Notes under the pieces: generated by a model
The model's input: only the letters and a program-made list of their open reading frames with translations
What the model was told of the DNA's origin: nothing
Databases searched by the model: none
Position numbers and translations under genes: made by a program
Shown here: positions 16,120 through 24,738 of the stretch, piece by piece
How the letters are laid out: each line of letters starts with the position of its first letter
Position numbering within the stretch: position 1 is the stretch's first letter
Source: Bacillus sp. REN3
GTDB taxonomy: Bacteria > Bacillota > Bacilli > Bacillales > Cytobacillaceae
Length of the DNA stretch: 64,000 nt
Direction of reading: 5' to 3'
Assembly: GCF_017912555.1 (NCBI RefSeq)
Contig: NZ_JAERSD010000003.1
Coordinates: forward strand, 232,246-296,245

Positions 16120-16380
16120 ATGACGTTGAACAAGAATAATCAAGAAGCATTGACGCGTGACCAGGTAAAAGAAGAGAAACAGTCGCGCGAAAAAAAGAAA
16201 AGAATCCGGGTTCGCCTTATTCCGATCTGGCTTCGGATTATCATTGTCATTCTCCTTCTCGGAGCAAGCATCGTGTTAGGAGCGATGTTTGGCTACGCCG
16301 TGATGGGCGGCGGGAAAGCAAAAGATGTATTTGAAAAATCAACATGGACCCATATTATAGATCTGGTTGATAAAGAATAG
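16120..16380 (+). CDS. EpuA-like small membrane protein (often annotated RNA polymerase beta subunit)
   Basis: An 86-residue protein with a highly basic cytosolic N-terminus (REKKKRIRVRL) and one membrane segment (IPIWLRIIIVILLLGASIVL), then a short external part with STWTHIIDLV. This matches the EpuA family, which carries the misleading database name 'DNA-directed RNA polymerase subunit beta'. It commonly follows flhOP in Bacillaceae. It starts 15 bp after flhP with a GGGAAG site, so it is in the same operon. No function can be read from the sequence. Confidence 0.85.
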   Translation: MTLNKNNQEALTRDQVKEEKQSREKKKRIRVRLIPIWLRIIIVILLLGASIVLGAMFGYAVMGGGKAKDVFEKSTWTHIIDLVDKE

Positions 16381-16390
16381 ATGTTAGATT

Positions 16391-16419
16391 AGAGGAAGGG
16401 GCCGCTCTTCCTCTTTTTA
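16391..16419 (+). terminator. Intrinsic terminator after the flhO-flhP-epuA-like operon
   Basis: Stem agaggaag/cttcctct with an 8-nt GC-rich loop, followed by TTTTT. Confidence 0.85.
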
Positions 16420-16589
16420 ATAGGGATAACATGGCGATTTACGACCAGTGGACGCCCGGTGATAGTTCATGCAGCATTCAAAAAAAGTCTCGAAACGTGC
16501 TGGGGCGGAATCAAAAATACAGCAATCCTACAAAAAAGCCTGGAATCGGCATAAAGCGAATCCGAGTGGCTGCAACGATAGGAAGTAAC

Positions 16590-16616
16590 AAAGGAAGAAT
16601 ATTTTTCTTCCTTTTT
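16590..16616 (+). terminator. Hairpin with U-run upstream of fabZ
   Basis: Stem aaaggaag/cttccttt followed by a T-rich tail. The 170 bp between this and the previous terminator hold no gene I can support, so this may be a second stop for read-through or a remnant of a lost gene. Confidence 0.6.
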
Positions 16617-16676
16617 GTTTGCGCTTTTTAGTACAATGGTATTAAGCACCTAATATTAATAGGAGGTACTAAAAAG

Positions 16677-17099
16677 ATGCTTGATATCACCCAAATCAAA
16701 GAAATCATTCCCCACCGTTATCCATTCCTGCTCGTTGATAAAATTCTCGAAATCGAAGAAGGCAAAAGAGCTGTTGGCATTAAAAACGTTTCGGCCAATG
16801 AAGAGTTCTTTAACGGTCATTTCCCGGAATATCCCGTCATGCCAGGCGTGCTGATTGTTGAAGCCCTTGCGCAGGTTGGGGCCGTTGCCGTCCTGAAGCT
16901 TGAAGAAAATCGCGGGAAGATCGGCTTCTTCGCCGGAATTGACAACTGCCGTTTTAAAAGGCAGGTGAAACCGGGGGACCAGCTTCGGCTAGAGGTTGAA
17001 ATGACCAGGCTGAGAGGGCCAATCGGGAAAGGTAAAGCGATCGCCACCGTTGAAGGCGAAGTCGCCTGCGAAGCCGAAATCACATTTGCAATAAAATAA
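16677..17099 (+). CDS. fabZ: FabZ, 3-hydroxyacyl-ACP dehydratase
   Basis: A 140-residue hotdog-fold enzyme that removes water from (3R)-hydroxyacyl-ACP in type II fatty-acid elongation. The signatures are clear: [11 protein letters not shown], then [23 protein letters not shown] with the catalytic His in GHFP and the Glu in VEALAQ. It is full length. AGGAGG lies just upstream of ATG 16677. The position downstream of flhOP matches B. subtilis, and a strong terminator follows, so it is probably monocistronic. Confidence 0.97.
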   Translation: MLDITQIKEIIPHRYPFLLVDKILEIEEGKRAVGIKNVSANEEFFNGHFPEYPVMPGVLIVEALAQVGAVAVLKLEENRGKIGFFAGIDNCRFKRQVKPGDQLRLEVEMTRLRGPIGKGKAIATVEGEVACEAEITFAIK

Positions 17100-17105
17100 T
17101 TGACG

Positions 17106-17134
17106 AGCCGAACCGGTTGTATGGTTCGGCTTTT
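17106..17134 (+). terminator. Intrinsic terminator after fabZ
   Basis: Stem agccgaacc/ggttcggct with an 8-nt loop and a TTTT tail, 7 bp after the fabZ stop. Confidence 0.9.
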
Positions 17135-17298
17135 CGATGTCTTCGGCGGCTGCCTGGGAGGATTCAGTCCCCTCTTTAAATGACAAAAAATACAAAATTA
17201 ATTTCATTGTCATGCAAGTTTTTTACATTGATGGGCAACATAACAGCAGACCATGCAACAGGTCTTAAAAATTTTTCCAACAGAAAGGGGCTTTTTTT

Positions 17299-17622
17299 AT
17301 GAAGAAAAAGCTGATGATGCTCATTTGTGGATCGTTGCTGTCTGCGATGTTCCTTGCTGGATGCGCCAATGACAATCAAGAGCCGCCGCCGAACGACAAT
17401 AATAACATCGATAATCCAGCAGACAATGATAACTTCAATGACAATAATAATGACAACAACGGAAATGTCGATGACGACGGCATAATCGACGATAACAACA
17501 ACGACAACAATGACATCAACACGGATAACGACGGCGACTTGATGGAGGATGACAACACACCAGGGGAAGACCCAGTCGAAGACAGGCTTGACATGAACGA
17601 CGAAGACAATAAAGACAGGTAG
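17299..17622 (+). CDS. Asn/Asp-rich lipoprotein
   Basis: A 107-residue predicted lipoprotein: basic start, hydrophobic core and lipobox LAGC (Cys ~23). The mature part is almost only Asn and Asp with Glu and Pro, without Cys or aromatic residues, and is certainly disordered and strongly acidic. Short tracts repeat (NDNNN, DNNNDN). A polyanionic surface tether or ion-binding role is possible but unsupported. AAAGGGG precedes ATG 17299. It stands alone between fabZ and a terminator. Confidence 0.75.
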   Translation: MKKKLMMLICGSLLSAMFLAGCANDNQEPPPNDNNNIDNPADNDNFNDNNNDNNGNVDDDGIIDDNNNDNNDINTDNDGDLMEDDNTPGEDPVEDRLDMNDEDNKDR

Positions 17623-17629
17623 GACAAAA

Positions 17630-17660
17630 GGGCAGGAGCCATTCCTGCCCAATTTCTTTT
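17630..17660 (+). terminator. Intrinsic terminator after the Asn/Asp-rich lipoprotein
   Basis: Stem gggcagga/tcctgccc with a short loop, then AATTTCTTTT, 7 bp after the stop codon. Confidence 0.8.
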
Positions 17661-17663
17661 AAA

Positions 17664-17688
17664 TAAAAAACCCCAGCCGAATAGCTGG
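17664..17688 (-). terminator. Intrinsic terminator after ywpF
   Basis: Read on the minus strand: stem ccagc/gctgg, extra GG, then TTTTTTATTT. It lies 9 bp after the ywpF stop codon and faces the lipoprotein terminator. Confidence 0.8.
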
Positions 17689-17696
17689 AGCCGGTT

Positions 17697-18134
17697 CTAT
17701 ATTTTTTTCGCAACTGGTACTTTCGGGCGCGAAACCATCTTCTCCTTGAATTCATCTAAAAGCTGCTCGCCAGTCAAGCCCTGCTCTATCAAATGTTCCA
17801 GCAGCAACTCAGGATAATCGCCCCTAGGCTTTGTCAGATGCCCGGTAAGCAGGATGCTCACATGGTTGTTTTTAAGCTCCTTCACTGCGCACACTTTGGT
17901 TTTGAAAGCAGCGGGATCGTTTTCCTTTTTCGTGATGACGACCTGCACGACAATTTCCTTATCATTATCATAGGCCTCTTGAAAGTAAGGGATATACTTT
18001 TGGTCGGTAAATACCTCAACAAGCCACGTTCTATTTTCATCTTCCTTATTGATGATCAGGCCATCTTCCATTTCAATGTCCACTAAAGCGTCATCTTCAA
18101 CAATCTGGATTGAAATCAATTTAAACGTCTTCAT
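17697..18134 (-). CDS. ywpF: YwpF-like protein
   Basis: A 145-residue soluble protein, acidic, with an N-terminal FKLISIQIVEDD and a basic C-terminus (MVSRPKVPVAKKI). It corresponds to B. subtilis YwpF (family YwpF-like) in sequence style, size and position next to ssbB. No enzymatic motif is visible and the function is unknown. It reads away from ssbB, and the 259-bp intergenic region carries the promoters of both. Confidence 0.85.
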   Translation of the reverse strand: MKTFKLISIQIVEDDALVDIEMEDGLIINKEDENRTWLVEVFTDQKYIPYFQEAYDNDKEIVVQVVITKKENDPAAFKTKVCAVKELKNNHVSILLTGHLTKPRGDYPELLLEHLIEQGLTGEQLLDEFKEKMVSRPKVPVAKKI

Positions 18135-18232
18135 CGTCCATCACCTCCCGCATGACTTGTCCAAATTATAACATAGAGTCACCAGAAAACGAACAGCTGC
18201 TATTTTTGTCGAAAAAAATACAGCCAATGAGC

Positions 18233-18276
18233 AAAAATGAATTTTGTCTCCTGATGCCGGATTAAAACTGAATTAC
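18233..18276 (+). promoter_or_regulatory. Candidate ComK box upstream of ssbB
   Basis: Two AT-boxes of the AAAA-N5-TTTT type: AAAAATGAATTTT at 18233-18245 (perfect) and AAAACTGAATTAC at 18264-18276 (two mismatches), separated by exactly 18 bp, one of the allowed K-box spacings. B. subtilis ssbB is a ComK-activated competence gene. The box lies 60 bp above the predicted -35, somewhat far. Confidence 0.55.
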
Positions 18277-18335
18277 AAATTGAAAAATCTCCGCTAGCAG
18301 CCAGTTTGCCTGCTGGAATGTTTAATTTTGCCATT

Positions 18336-18364
18336 TTGCAGCGGGGATGAAGCAGGAATATAAT
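18336..18364 (+). promoter_or_regulatory. Predicted SigA promoter of ssbB
   Basis: TTGCAG at 18336-18341 and TATAAT at 18359-18364 with a 17-bp spacer, 30 bp upstream of the GTG start. The weak -35 is compatible with activator dependence. Confidence 0.6.
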
Positions 18365-18393
18365 GGGCGTGTAAGTAGAAAGGAGTTGAGAAG

Positions 18394-18795
18394 GTGATCA
18401 ATCAAGTAACACTTGTCGGGAGACTGACAAGGGACCCCGAGCTGAAATGGACGCCCGATGGCAAGGCCGTATCGAATGTCACGCTTGCAGTCAACAGGCA
18501 CTATAAGAATCAGCACGGTGAAATCGAAGCTGACTTTGTCCATTGCACATTATGGAACAAGACAGCAGAGAACACGGTCAATTACTGCAGGAAAGGATCG
18601 GTTATCGGTGTGACAGGCCGGATCCAGACAAGGAATTACGAAAACCAGGAAGGGCGACGTGTCTACGTCACCGAAGTGGTCGCAGAAGGTGTGCGCTTCT
18701 TGAGTTCGAAGCCACAAAAGGAATCCTTTGAACCGAAGGGAAGCGAGCATCCTACCCCTCCGGCAGAAGAAAGGGAGGAACTGCCCTTTGCCTAA
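18394..18795 (+). CDS. ssbB: Single-stranded DNA-binding protein SsbB
   Basis: A 133-residue OB-fold protein: [19 protein letters not shown] at the N-terminus, [13 protein letters not shown] and [15 protein letters not shown] in the core. After ~105 residues a short linker leads to the acidic tail EELPFA, which departs from the DDDIPF-type tip of SsbA. Size and position beside ywpF identify the second, competence-linked Bacillus SSB, which protects incoming single-stranded DNA during transformation. GTG 18394 is preceded by AGGAG at 18381-18385. A predicted ComK box and SigA promoter lie upstream. The next gene overlaps it by 8 bp. Confidence 0.92.
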   Translation: MINQVTLVGRLTRDPELKWTPDGKAVSNVTLAVNRHYKNQHGEIEADFVHCTLWNKTAENTVNYCRKGSVIGVTGRIQTRNYENQEGRRVYVTEVVAEGVRFLSSKPQKESFEPKGSEHPTPPAEEREELPFA

Positions 18796-19000
18796 TGAAA
18801 GCGAATCGCTCGAAAAGCTGCTCGTCAGCCTGATCAAAATGACCGGAAAAACAAATGAAAAGGTCGACGAACTAATGAAACGCATACACCAGCTCGAACT
18901 CGCACACAAAGAACAAAGAATCAACCGCGTCTATTCCTTCATCGCCGAACCACCCAACCCCACCTCCGGCTTCCGCAGAAAAGACTATTCCAAAACATAA
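18788..19000 (+). CDS. Small coiled-coil protein translationally coupled to ssbB
   Basis: A 70-residue frame starting at TTG 18788, with GGGAGG at 18773-18778 inside the ssbB coding end and an 8-bp overlap with ssbB. The sequence is a predicted helix ([20 protein letters not shown], then a heptad-like LMKRIHQLE) with a basic tail. No family is recognised. Being coupled to ssbB suggests a competence or DNA-related accessory role, but that rests only on position. Confidence 0.6.
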   Translation: MPNESESLEKLLVSLIKMTGKTNEKVDELMKRIHQLELAHKEQRINRVYSFIAEPPNPTSGFRRKDYSKT

Positions 19001-19092
19001 ACACTAACAATCTCACCTCGAAAAAAGCCTCTTAAGAAGACTTCAAGAGAGAGAATCAATACCCAATCTCCAATATACCCTCAAACTTAGAC

Positions 19093-19121
19093 GCCGGCTT
19101 GGTCCATAAGCCGGTTTTTTT
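19093..19121 (+). terminator. Intrinsic terminator after the ssbB operon
   Basis: Stem ccggctt/aagccgg with a 7-nt loop and a run of seven T. Confidence 0.9.
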
Positions 19122-19270
19122 GTGTGCTTCCGTTGATGAAAAAGCTAGACTAGCGTTCCTGACAAAAAATTTTACGCCTCTTGAAATCAAGTGGGGGAAT
19201 CTGAAGAAAATTTATGCTTTCCGAGGTGAATTTAGCGTTTTTATAGATTGTGTAGTGGATGTGGTTAGCG

Positions 19271-19474
19271 ATTTAGCGAATTCGAGCAATAAATTAACGG
19301 AAATCAGCAATAAATTCCGGCACCAGCAACAAATTAATGGATACGAATAGCAATTTAGCGGATATCGTCAGTAATTCAGCGGGAACCCGCAATATCCAGC
19401 CAGAACCGTATTAATCTAGCGGAAATCGGCAATAATCTAGCGCGAAAGCAGATTAATCCAGCGACTTGGATTAA
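19271..19474 (+). repeat. Degenerate ~20-bp tandem repeat array
   Basis: About ten diverged units of roughly 18-22 bp, with a core tagcGGAAATcggCAATAA (unit examples at ~19300, ~19355 and ~19418). Most units share the tail CAATAA/TTAA and the head TTtAGCGg. It fills the space between the ssbB terminator and the ywqA 3' end. No coding frame is convincing here. Function unknown. Confidence 0.75.
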
Positions 19475-19520
19475 AATGGAAATCGCCCCCAATCAAAAAA
19501 TCTTCACAAAACCCAACTCA

Positions 19521-19548
19521 AACAAAAAAGCAGCACCCAATGGGCTGC
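19521..19548 (-). terminator. Intrinsic terminator after ywqA
   Basis: On the minus strand GCAGCCCA pairs with GGGTGCTGC and is followed by TTTTTTGTTT, about 60 bp beyond the ywqA stop. Confidence 0.8.
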
Positions 19549-19608
19549 GCCGCCACGAATGTTCAACATCCAAATGTGGCGCGTTTCCCATGGGGCACTG
19601 CCCTATCC

Positions 19609-22440
19609 TTAAGATAAAAATACTAGTTCATGCAATTCCTCAGTCGACAGCTCGGTGATCCAGCTGTCGCTCTGGATGATCTGGTCGTTCAGCGACTGCT
19701 TTTTCTCGAGCATCGCATCGATTTTTTCCTCTAAAGTACCCGTGCTGATCAGCTTGTGAACATGAACGAACCGGCTCTGCCCAATCCGGTAGGCGCGGTC
19801 AGTTGCCTGGTTCTCGACCGCAGGGTTCCACCAGCGGTCATAGTGGACAACGTGGTTGGCTGCCGTCAGGTTCAGCCCGGTTCCGCCAGCCTTCAGCGAC
19901 AACAGGAACACAGGGAATTCACGGTTTTGGAACCTCATAATCAGCTCATCGCGCTTCATCTTCGGCAGGCTGCCATTCAGGAAAGGGACGTCGATGCCGA
20001 ATTCTTTTTTCAGCGCTGTCTGGATCATTTCCCCCATGCCAATGTACTGGGTAAAAATAATGCAGCTTTCCTCCTGATCAAGGACAGCGCCAACAAGCTC
20101 GGCCATTTTTTCCATCTTTGCGGACCGGTCGATCAGATGCTTTGGATTGTCTTCTTTCAAGTAAAGAGCAGGGTGGTTGCACAGCTGTTTCAGCCTGCTC
20201 AACAGCTGCAGGATCAATCCTTTGCGTTCAAAGCCAGATAATGTTTCAATCTGCGCGAAGGTGTCCTTGACGAGCTGCTCATAAAGCGAAGCCTGCTCCG
20301 CCGTAAGAGGACAGTATTCCTTCTGCTCGACCTTGTCCGGCAGATTCAATGCGACATCCTCATCCTTCTTCGTCCGTCGCAACAGGAATGGCTTGATCAG
20401 CGCCTGCAGCTGTCCGATTTTTTCCTTCTTCTCTTCTTTTTCGATCGGCAGGATGAATTGCTTTTGGAACTGGCCGGCACTGCCAAGATAGCCGCGGTTC
20501 GTAAAATCGAAAATCGACCATAGCTCGGACAGGCGGTTTTCCATCGGCGTTCCCGTCAGCGCGATATGGTGCTTGCCTTTCAGCTTGCGGACCGCGCGCG
20601 ATTGCTTCGTATTCGCATTCTTGATGTTCTGCGCTTCATCGATCGCGACACTGCTCCATTCAACATTGTCAAGCTCCTCAAAATCGAGGTGCGTCAAACC
20701 ATACGAAGTTAATACGATATCAGCATCCATCGCGGCGGAGGTGAATTCCTCCCCCTTCAGGCGGGAAGACCCGTAATGCAGATGGACCTTCATACCGGGC
20801 GCAAACCGTTCGATCTCCTTTTGCCAGTTGCCAAGAACCGACGTAGGGCAGATAATCAGCGCCGGATGCCCATCGCCTTCCTGTTCTTTTACAGCCAGCA
20901 GGTAAGAAATCAGCTGGATTGTTTTCCCCAGCCCCATATCATCGGCAAGCAGGGCGCCGAATCCATACTTGCGCAGGAACATGAGCCAATCCATCCCGAG
21001 CTTCTGGTACGGGCGCAGCTCGCCGGCCAGTCCAGCAGGCACCGGAGACTCCGGGATTTCCTTTGTTTCTGACAACTGCTTCATCATCTGCTTCCAGTGT
21101 CGGTTCAGCTCGATCTGGATTTTTGCGAACACCCGCGGATCGTCAAGCTCCTCGCCATCTTCACCATTCTCCTCCGTAAGCTCCTGCTGCAGCAAATCGC
21201 GGATATGCAGCCCTTCCTGGTCGGCTTTCTTCATCAAATCCTGGATTTGGCGGATAAAGCTGTGGTCAAGCTTGATCCAGCGGCCCTTCAAATAGACAAG
21301 CCGCCGCTTTTCATTGACGAGGCGCTGGAACTCCTCCTCGCTGAGGTCGACTCCATTCATTGAAAAGCGCCAGTCATAATCAAGCATCGCATTCAAGCCG
21401 ACAAACGAACGCCGGTAGCCAGTCTGGTTTTTCAAACGGGCTTTTACCTTCAGGTTCGCATGCTTGACCGCTTCCCACCATGAAGGAAGAAGAATTTCGA
21501 TTCCGAGCGCGATCAACGTTTCGCTTGCCTCGGTCAAGAACATCCATGCCTCATCTTCGCTCAGGTTCGATTTCAGCCGCCCATCGTCTTCAAGCCAGGG
21601 GAAAATGGCGGCAAGCCTGCTTTCTTCCTGCTCGACCCTATCGCTGAAATCATCCCAGCCGGCAGGATAGCTCCCATAGTCACGGGCATCCGCCAGCATT
21701 GCAGGGTCCTGTTTGCTCCGTAAAAATAACCCGAGATTCCAGTCACCAAAGCCATCCTCAGGCTCTTCGAGATGGAGGCCAATCGTGAATGGCGCCGGAT
21801 TTTCACGCAGGCCAAGCCACTCAAGCCAGCGGTCCTCGTCAAAGTAAGCGGCCAGCTGCTGGGGAGAAAGCTGCTTTTTCCGCAGGACATCAAGCTTGTC
21901 GCCAAGCAGGTATCTCATTGTCTCATTTTCATGGAAATACGCCTCAAGGGCCTGATGGAACAAATCCGCTACAAAATCACGGACGGTCACATCCTCATTC
22001 TTCACCTTGATTTTTTCCTCCCAGAACGGCTGATGGAATTCCGCAAGCACGCTCGCAGGCAGGGCCCAGCGGAACTCCTCGCTATCAAGCTGGGAAAAAT
22101 CAGGATGCCATTCCCTTGCGTTAATCGCATCCAGAATCGCGTGGGCAGTCGACAAACATATGTCCCCAGCTTCATCCCATTCCCACTCAACAAGACGGTT
22201 GAAGCTTTCCTCCCCAAACAAGGTCACAAGCTGCCAAGCACTAACGGTCACGCCTTCCATTCCAGCCCACTTATCATCATCGACCATTGTCCCGTAAAAG
22301 CTTTCCTTATGGCGGAAAAACAACAGCTTCCGCCACTCAGCCAAATTCAAGTCATCACCATCGAAATCCTGGCCATACAAAAAATAACGGCCATCCGCAA
22401 CCGGCCAGACATTTATCATGATCTGCTTAATCTCAAGCAT
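19609..22440 (-). CDS. ywqA: SNF2-family DNA/RNA helicase-like ATPase YwqA
   Basis: A 943-residue Swi2/Snf2 ATPase. The C-terminal half holds the RecA-like motor: motif I DDMGLGKTIQ, motif II DEAQ (Gln instead of His, common in this bacterial group), SRAVRKLKGKHHIALTGTPM (motifs Ib-III), motif V SLKAGGTGLNLTAANHV and motif VI DRAYRIGQ. The N-terminal ~450 residues are the SNF2_assoc/SNF2_N-like region of the bacterial HelZ/RapA-like type. ATG 22440 has AGGAGGTG at a spacing of about 8; a GTG three codons upstream overlaps that site. It may act as a translocase remodelling nucleic-acid complexes. The pair with the SWIM protein upstream is conserved in Bacillus. Confidence 0.94.
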   Translation of the reverse strand: MLEIKQIMINVWPVADGRYFLYGQDFDGDDLNLAEWRKLLFFRHKESFYGTMVDDDKWAGMEGVTVSAWQLVTLFGEESFNRLVEWEWDEAGDICLSTAHAILDAINAREWHPDFSQLDSEEFRWALPASVLAEFHQPFWEEKIKVKNEDVTVRDFVADLFHQALEAYFHENETMRYLLGDKLDVLRKKQLSPQQLAAYFDEDRWLEWLGLRENPAPFTIGLHLEEPEDGFGDWNLGLFLRSKQDPAMLADARDYGSYPAGWDDFSDRVEQEESRLAAIFPWLEDDGRLKSNLSEDEAWMFLTEASETLIALGIEILLPSWWEAVKHANLKVKARLKNQTGYRRSFVGLNAMLDYDWRFSMNGVDLSEEEFQRLVNEKRRLVYLKGRWIKLDHSFIRQIQDLMKKADQEGLHIRDLLQQELTEENGEDGEELDDPRVFAKIQIELNRHWKQMMKQLSETKEIPESPVPAGLAGELRPYQKLGMDWLMFLRKYGFGALLADDMGLGKTIQLISYLLAVKEQEGDGHPALIICPTSVLGNWQKEIERFAPGMKVHLHYGSSRLKGEEFTSAAMDADIVLTSYGLTHLDFEELDNVEWSSVAIDEAQNIKNANTKQSRAVRKLKGKHHIALTGTPMENRLSELWSIFDFTNRGYLGSAGQFQKQFILPIEKEEKKEKIGQLQALIKPFLLRRTKKDEDVALNLPDKVEQKEYCPLTAEQASLYEQLVKDTFAQIETLSGFERKGLILQLLSRLKQLCNHPALYLKEDNPKHLIDRSAKMEKMAELVGAVLDQEESCIIFTQYIGMGEMIQTALKKEFGIDVPFLNGSLPKMKRDELIMRFQNREFPVFLLSLKAGGTGLNLTAANHVVHYDRWWNPAVENQATDRAYRIGQSRFVHVHKLISTGTLEEKIDAMLEKKQSLNDQIIQSDSWITELSTEELHELVFLS

Positions 22441-22829
22441 GGTCCACACCTCCTTGATAGAAAAGGTACCTGAGCACCAGCAAGTTCAAGCTTTACCGCA
22501 GCAATGCAGTGGCAAGAAGTCCGGCCCGGTAACCTTCCCATTGGATAAAAGCACCGCTTCATAACGGACCCACATCCCATTCGTCAAAAGCGCAGCTTCA
22601 GGGAATCCTCCCACTCGCTAAAAGCATTGCTTCATTGAATTCTTGCACACGTCTAAAAGCGCCACTCCAAGAGTATCCCATTCAAAAAAGCATCGCTTCA
22701 TCAACGGAAAGTCCCCAATCAATTAAAGCTCATCAGGAACATTCCGACACTTGCTAAAAGCTCGTGAGTACCCAGTCCCACACTCAATAAAAGCCTGGTT
22801 ACACCTAAGGCCAGGCGCCAGTCCAGCCT
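22441..22829 (-). other. Gap between ywqB and ywqA
   Basis: 389 bp containing the ywqA ribosome site and a degenerate tandem repeat (listed separately). No gene is supported. Confidence 0.6.
22537..22805 (+). repeat. Degenerate ~34-bp tandem repeat array
   Basis: About eight units of 31-39 bp share the core TAAAAGC, often followed by ...GCTTCA and separated by CCCA(C/T)TC-like heads (units start near 22537, 22576, 22610, 22644, 22677, 22713, 22744 and 22777). It lies within the ywqB-ywqA intergenic region. The units are too diverged to be recent slippage products, and the frame is not coding. Confidence 0.7.
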
Positions 22830-24542
22830 TTATTCCACTTCAATCAGCTTGCTGCGCTGGCATTCTTCATGGAAGGCGCGCAGCCGTTTTGTTCTTGCCA
22901 GCAATTGATCGAAGAATGCTTCCCATTCAGGGAGGCGTTTCAATTTTTTATAAATGGTCCGCAGCTTTTTCAGCAGGCGGGCTGCCTGGCGGTAGCTGCT
23001 GCGGTTTTTCATCCTGATGAGGTCAGCGATCATCTGGTGGTACAGAGGGATCAGGACCTCGGGTGCTTCCTTTTGGAGCACCTTGATCCGGTCGTTTGCG
23101 ATCGAATTGTACTCAAATCCGAAGTAGGATTGCAGCTCGCTCCATTGCTCGTACTGGCCCTTATCGAATAGCGATTCCTCGTATTCATAGAAACTGTATG
23201 GCATGGTCTGGGCCAGTGCCCGGTCATACAGCTCGCTGCGGCCAGTTTCGTTTGTATAGGCTCCAATCAGCTTCAGGGCGAAGCGGGTGAATTTTTTTGC
23301 AGTGTAATAGTCACCGAGGTGCTTCAAGTATTGGCGGAGCTGCTGGACCGTGTATTCAATAAACGGTGCCATTCGGCTCCACTCCCGCTGCAGCTGGAAG
23401 CCTTCAATCCAATAAAACAAGAACGGCAGCGTTTCAGCGGGAAGCGAGGCGAATCTCCTCACTGCTTCCTGGTCCCGTTTTGCTAAAATAAGCTGATGGA
23501 CAAGGGCGATTTCCTCGATGATATCCCGCTTTCCATCACCGAATGCTTCCAGCCGTTCCAGCTCCTCCTCACGCCAGTCCTGGTTTTTGAATAATTTTTC
23601 CCACAGCAGGCGATACAGGTCGATCCGTTCATAGCCGCCTGCCAAACCAGGTGCCGTCAGTCCGACAGAGTCATTCTTCATTTTCTCGATGAAGCCATCA
23701 AACGAGAATGGAAGGGACCTGAACGCGAGGCGATCTACATAATCCTCGGCATCATGGAAGAGATCCTCGAACAGCGGCTGATAGTATCGCTCCAGCGTCT
23801 CCTCGGGATGCTCCAGTTCAGCGGCCAGCCGCGAAAGCAAATGGAAGGAAGACACCGCTGCTGCCATCATATATAGATTCTTCCAGATCGGCTCAATCGG
23901 AGCAGTCGCCTCGACACGGCGGAGGTAGGTGCGGAACAGCCCTGGAACGATATAAGGCTTCGGTGGCCCCTGGCCCTTCATGATTTCCCGGAAGCTTTCG
24001 GAAAAAGAAGCCTTCCACTCCTCGTAATTATGGCTGCTGCGGGAGGACTTCTTCACCAGGTCCTTCGCCCTTTGCAGCCCCCACTGTTCCGCGCTCAGCT
24101 GCTCCTTCGCCGGACGGCGCCATTCCTCGACCCAGCCAGAAACACTGCCAACCTCGGCATACGCCTGGAAGAACGCGGCCACCCGGTGGCGGCAAAATGA
24201 ATCAGCCGGACAGGTACAGCTGCTTTCCTCCGGGTCCGCCGCACTTACATAGACGCGGACAGGCGTTACGTCCTGGACCGTTGCCCAAATCGAATTCACC
24301 ATATATTTCAGATGATGGACCGTCCCTTGCCGGTACAGCATCAGTCCCTTCTGGACAAGTCGCGCATCCTCCTCGGCCTCTGGCTTCAACATCTTATTCA
24401 ATTTTGCGGCAGCTGCTTTTAATATGGGTGCCTGGTTCTCCGGTATGACAGCCACAATCGTTCCCCCGTTCACCGTTCGATTTTTCCTATCCACATATTG
24501 AAAAGTCATGGATTGTTCATAACCATCGCCTAAAAACGACAT
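22830..24542 (-). CDS. ywqB: SWIM zinc-finger protein YwqB
   Basis: A 570-residue protein with one SWIM zinc finger at about residues 105-125: C-T-C, six residues, C-R-H (CxCx6CxH). The remainder is a long helical region rich in Trp, Leu and Glu without enzyme motifs. SWIM proteins are commonly encoded next to SNF2 ATPases and are thought to bind DNA or protein partners of them. The start ATG 24542 has GGAG about 7 nt upstream. It lies 389 bp upstream of ywqA on the same strand, the B. subtilis order. Confidence 0.9.
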   Translation of the reverse strand: MSFLGDGYEQSMTFQYVDRKNRTVNGGTIVAVIPENQAPILKAAAAKLNKMLKPEAEEDARLVQKGLMLYRQGTVHHLKYMVNSIWATVQDVTPVRVYVSAADPEESSCTCPADSFCRHRVAAFFQAYAEVGSVSGWVEEWRRPAKEQLSAEQWGLQRAKDLVKKSSRSSHNYEEWKASFSESFREIMKGQGPPKPYIVPGLFRTYLRRVEATAPIEPIWKNLYMMAAAVSSFHLLSRLAAELEHPEETLERYYQPLFEDLFHDAEDYVDRLAFRSLPFSFDGFIEKMKNDSVGLTAPGLAGGYERIDLYRLLWEKLFKNQDWREEELERLEAFGDGKRDIIEEIALVHQLILAKRDQEAVRRFASLPAETLPFLFYWIEGFQLQREWSRMAPFIEYTVQQLRQYLKHLGDYYTAKKFTRFALKLIGAYTNETGRSELYDRALAQTMPYSFYEYEESLFDKGQYEQWSELQSYFGFEYNSIANDRIKVLQKEAPEVLIPLYHQMIADLIRMKNRSSYRQAARLLKKLRTIYKKLKRLPEWEAFFDQLLARTKRLRAFHEECQRSKLIEVE

Positions 24543-24738
24543 CCACGGCTCCGTAATGGTGATAAAATTAAAAAAACATATTCTTTTATTATACCCAAAA
24601 ATCCGCTCTTCGAGGAGTGGGGATGCTTGTACCAGATAAAAACACAGAAAACTGTTTGATAAAAACTGCTGGTTATAATTTCAATATCTTCTATATTTCG
24701 TATAAAATAGAGGTAACAACATTCATGGGGGACTGGCA

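Noticed and set aside
16120..16380. RNA polymerase beta subunit, as the family name suggests
   Set aside because: 86 residues with one membrane segment and no polymerase motif; the name comes from the misleading title of the EpuA family.
16431..16631. 66-codon open frame between the epuA-like gene and fabZ
   Set aside because: No ribosome site, reads through a terminator hairpin, and the product has no protein-like pattern.
24660..24735. Promoter for the Yip1 gene
   Set aside because: TATAAT-, TTGATA- and CGTATAAA-like words exist but no pair has acceptable spacing.
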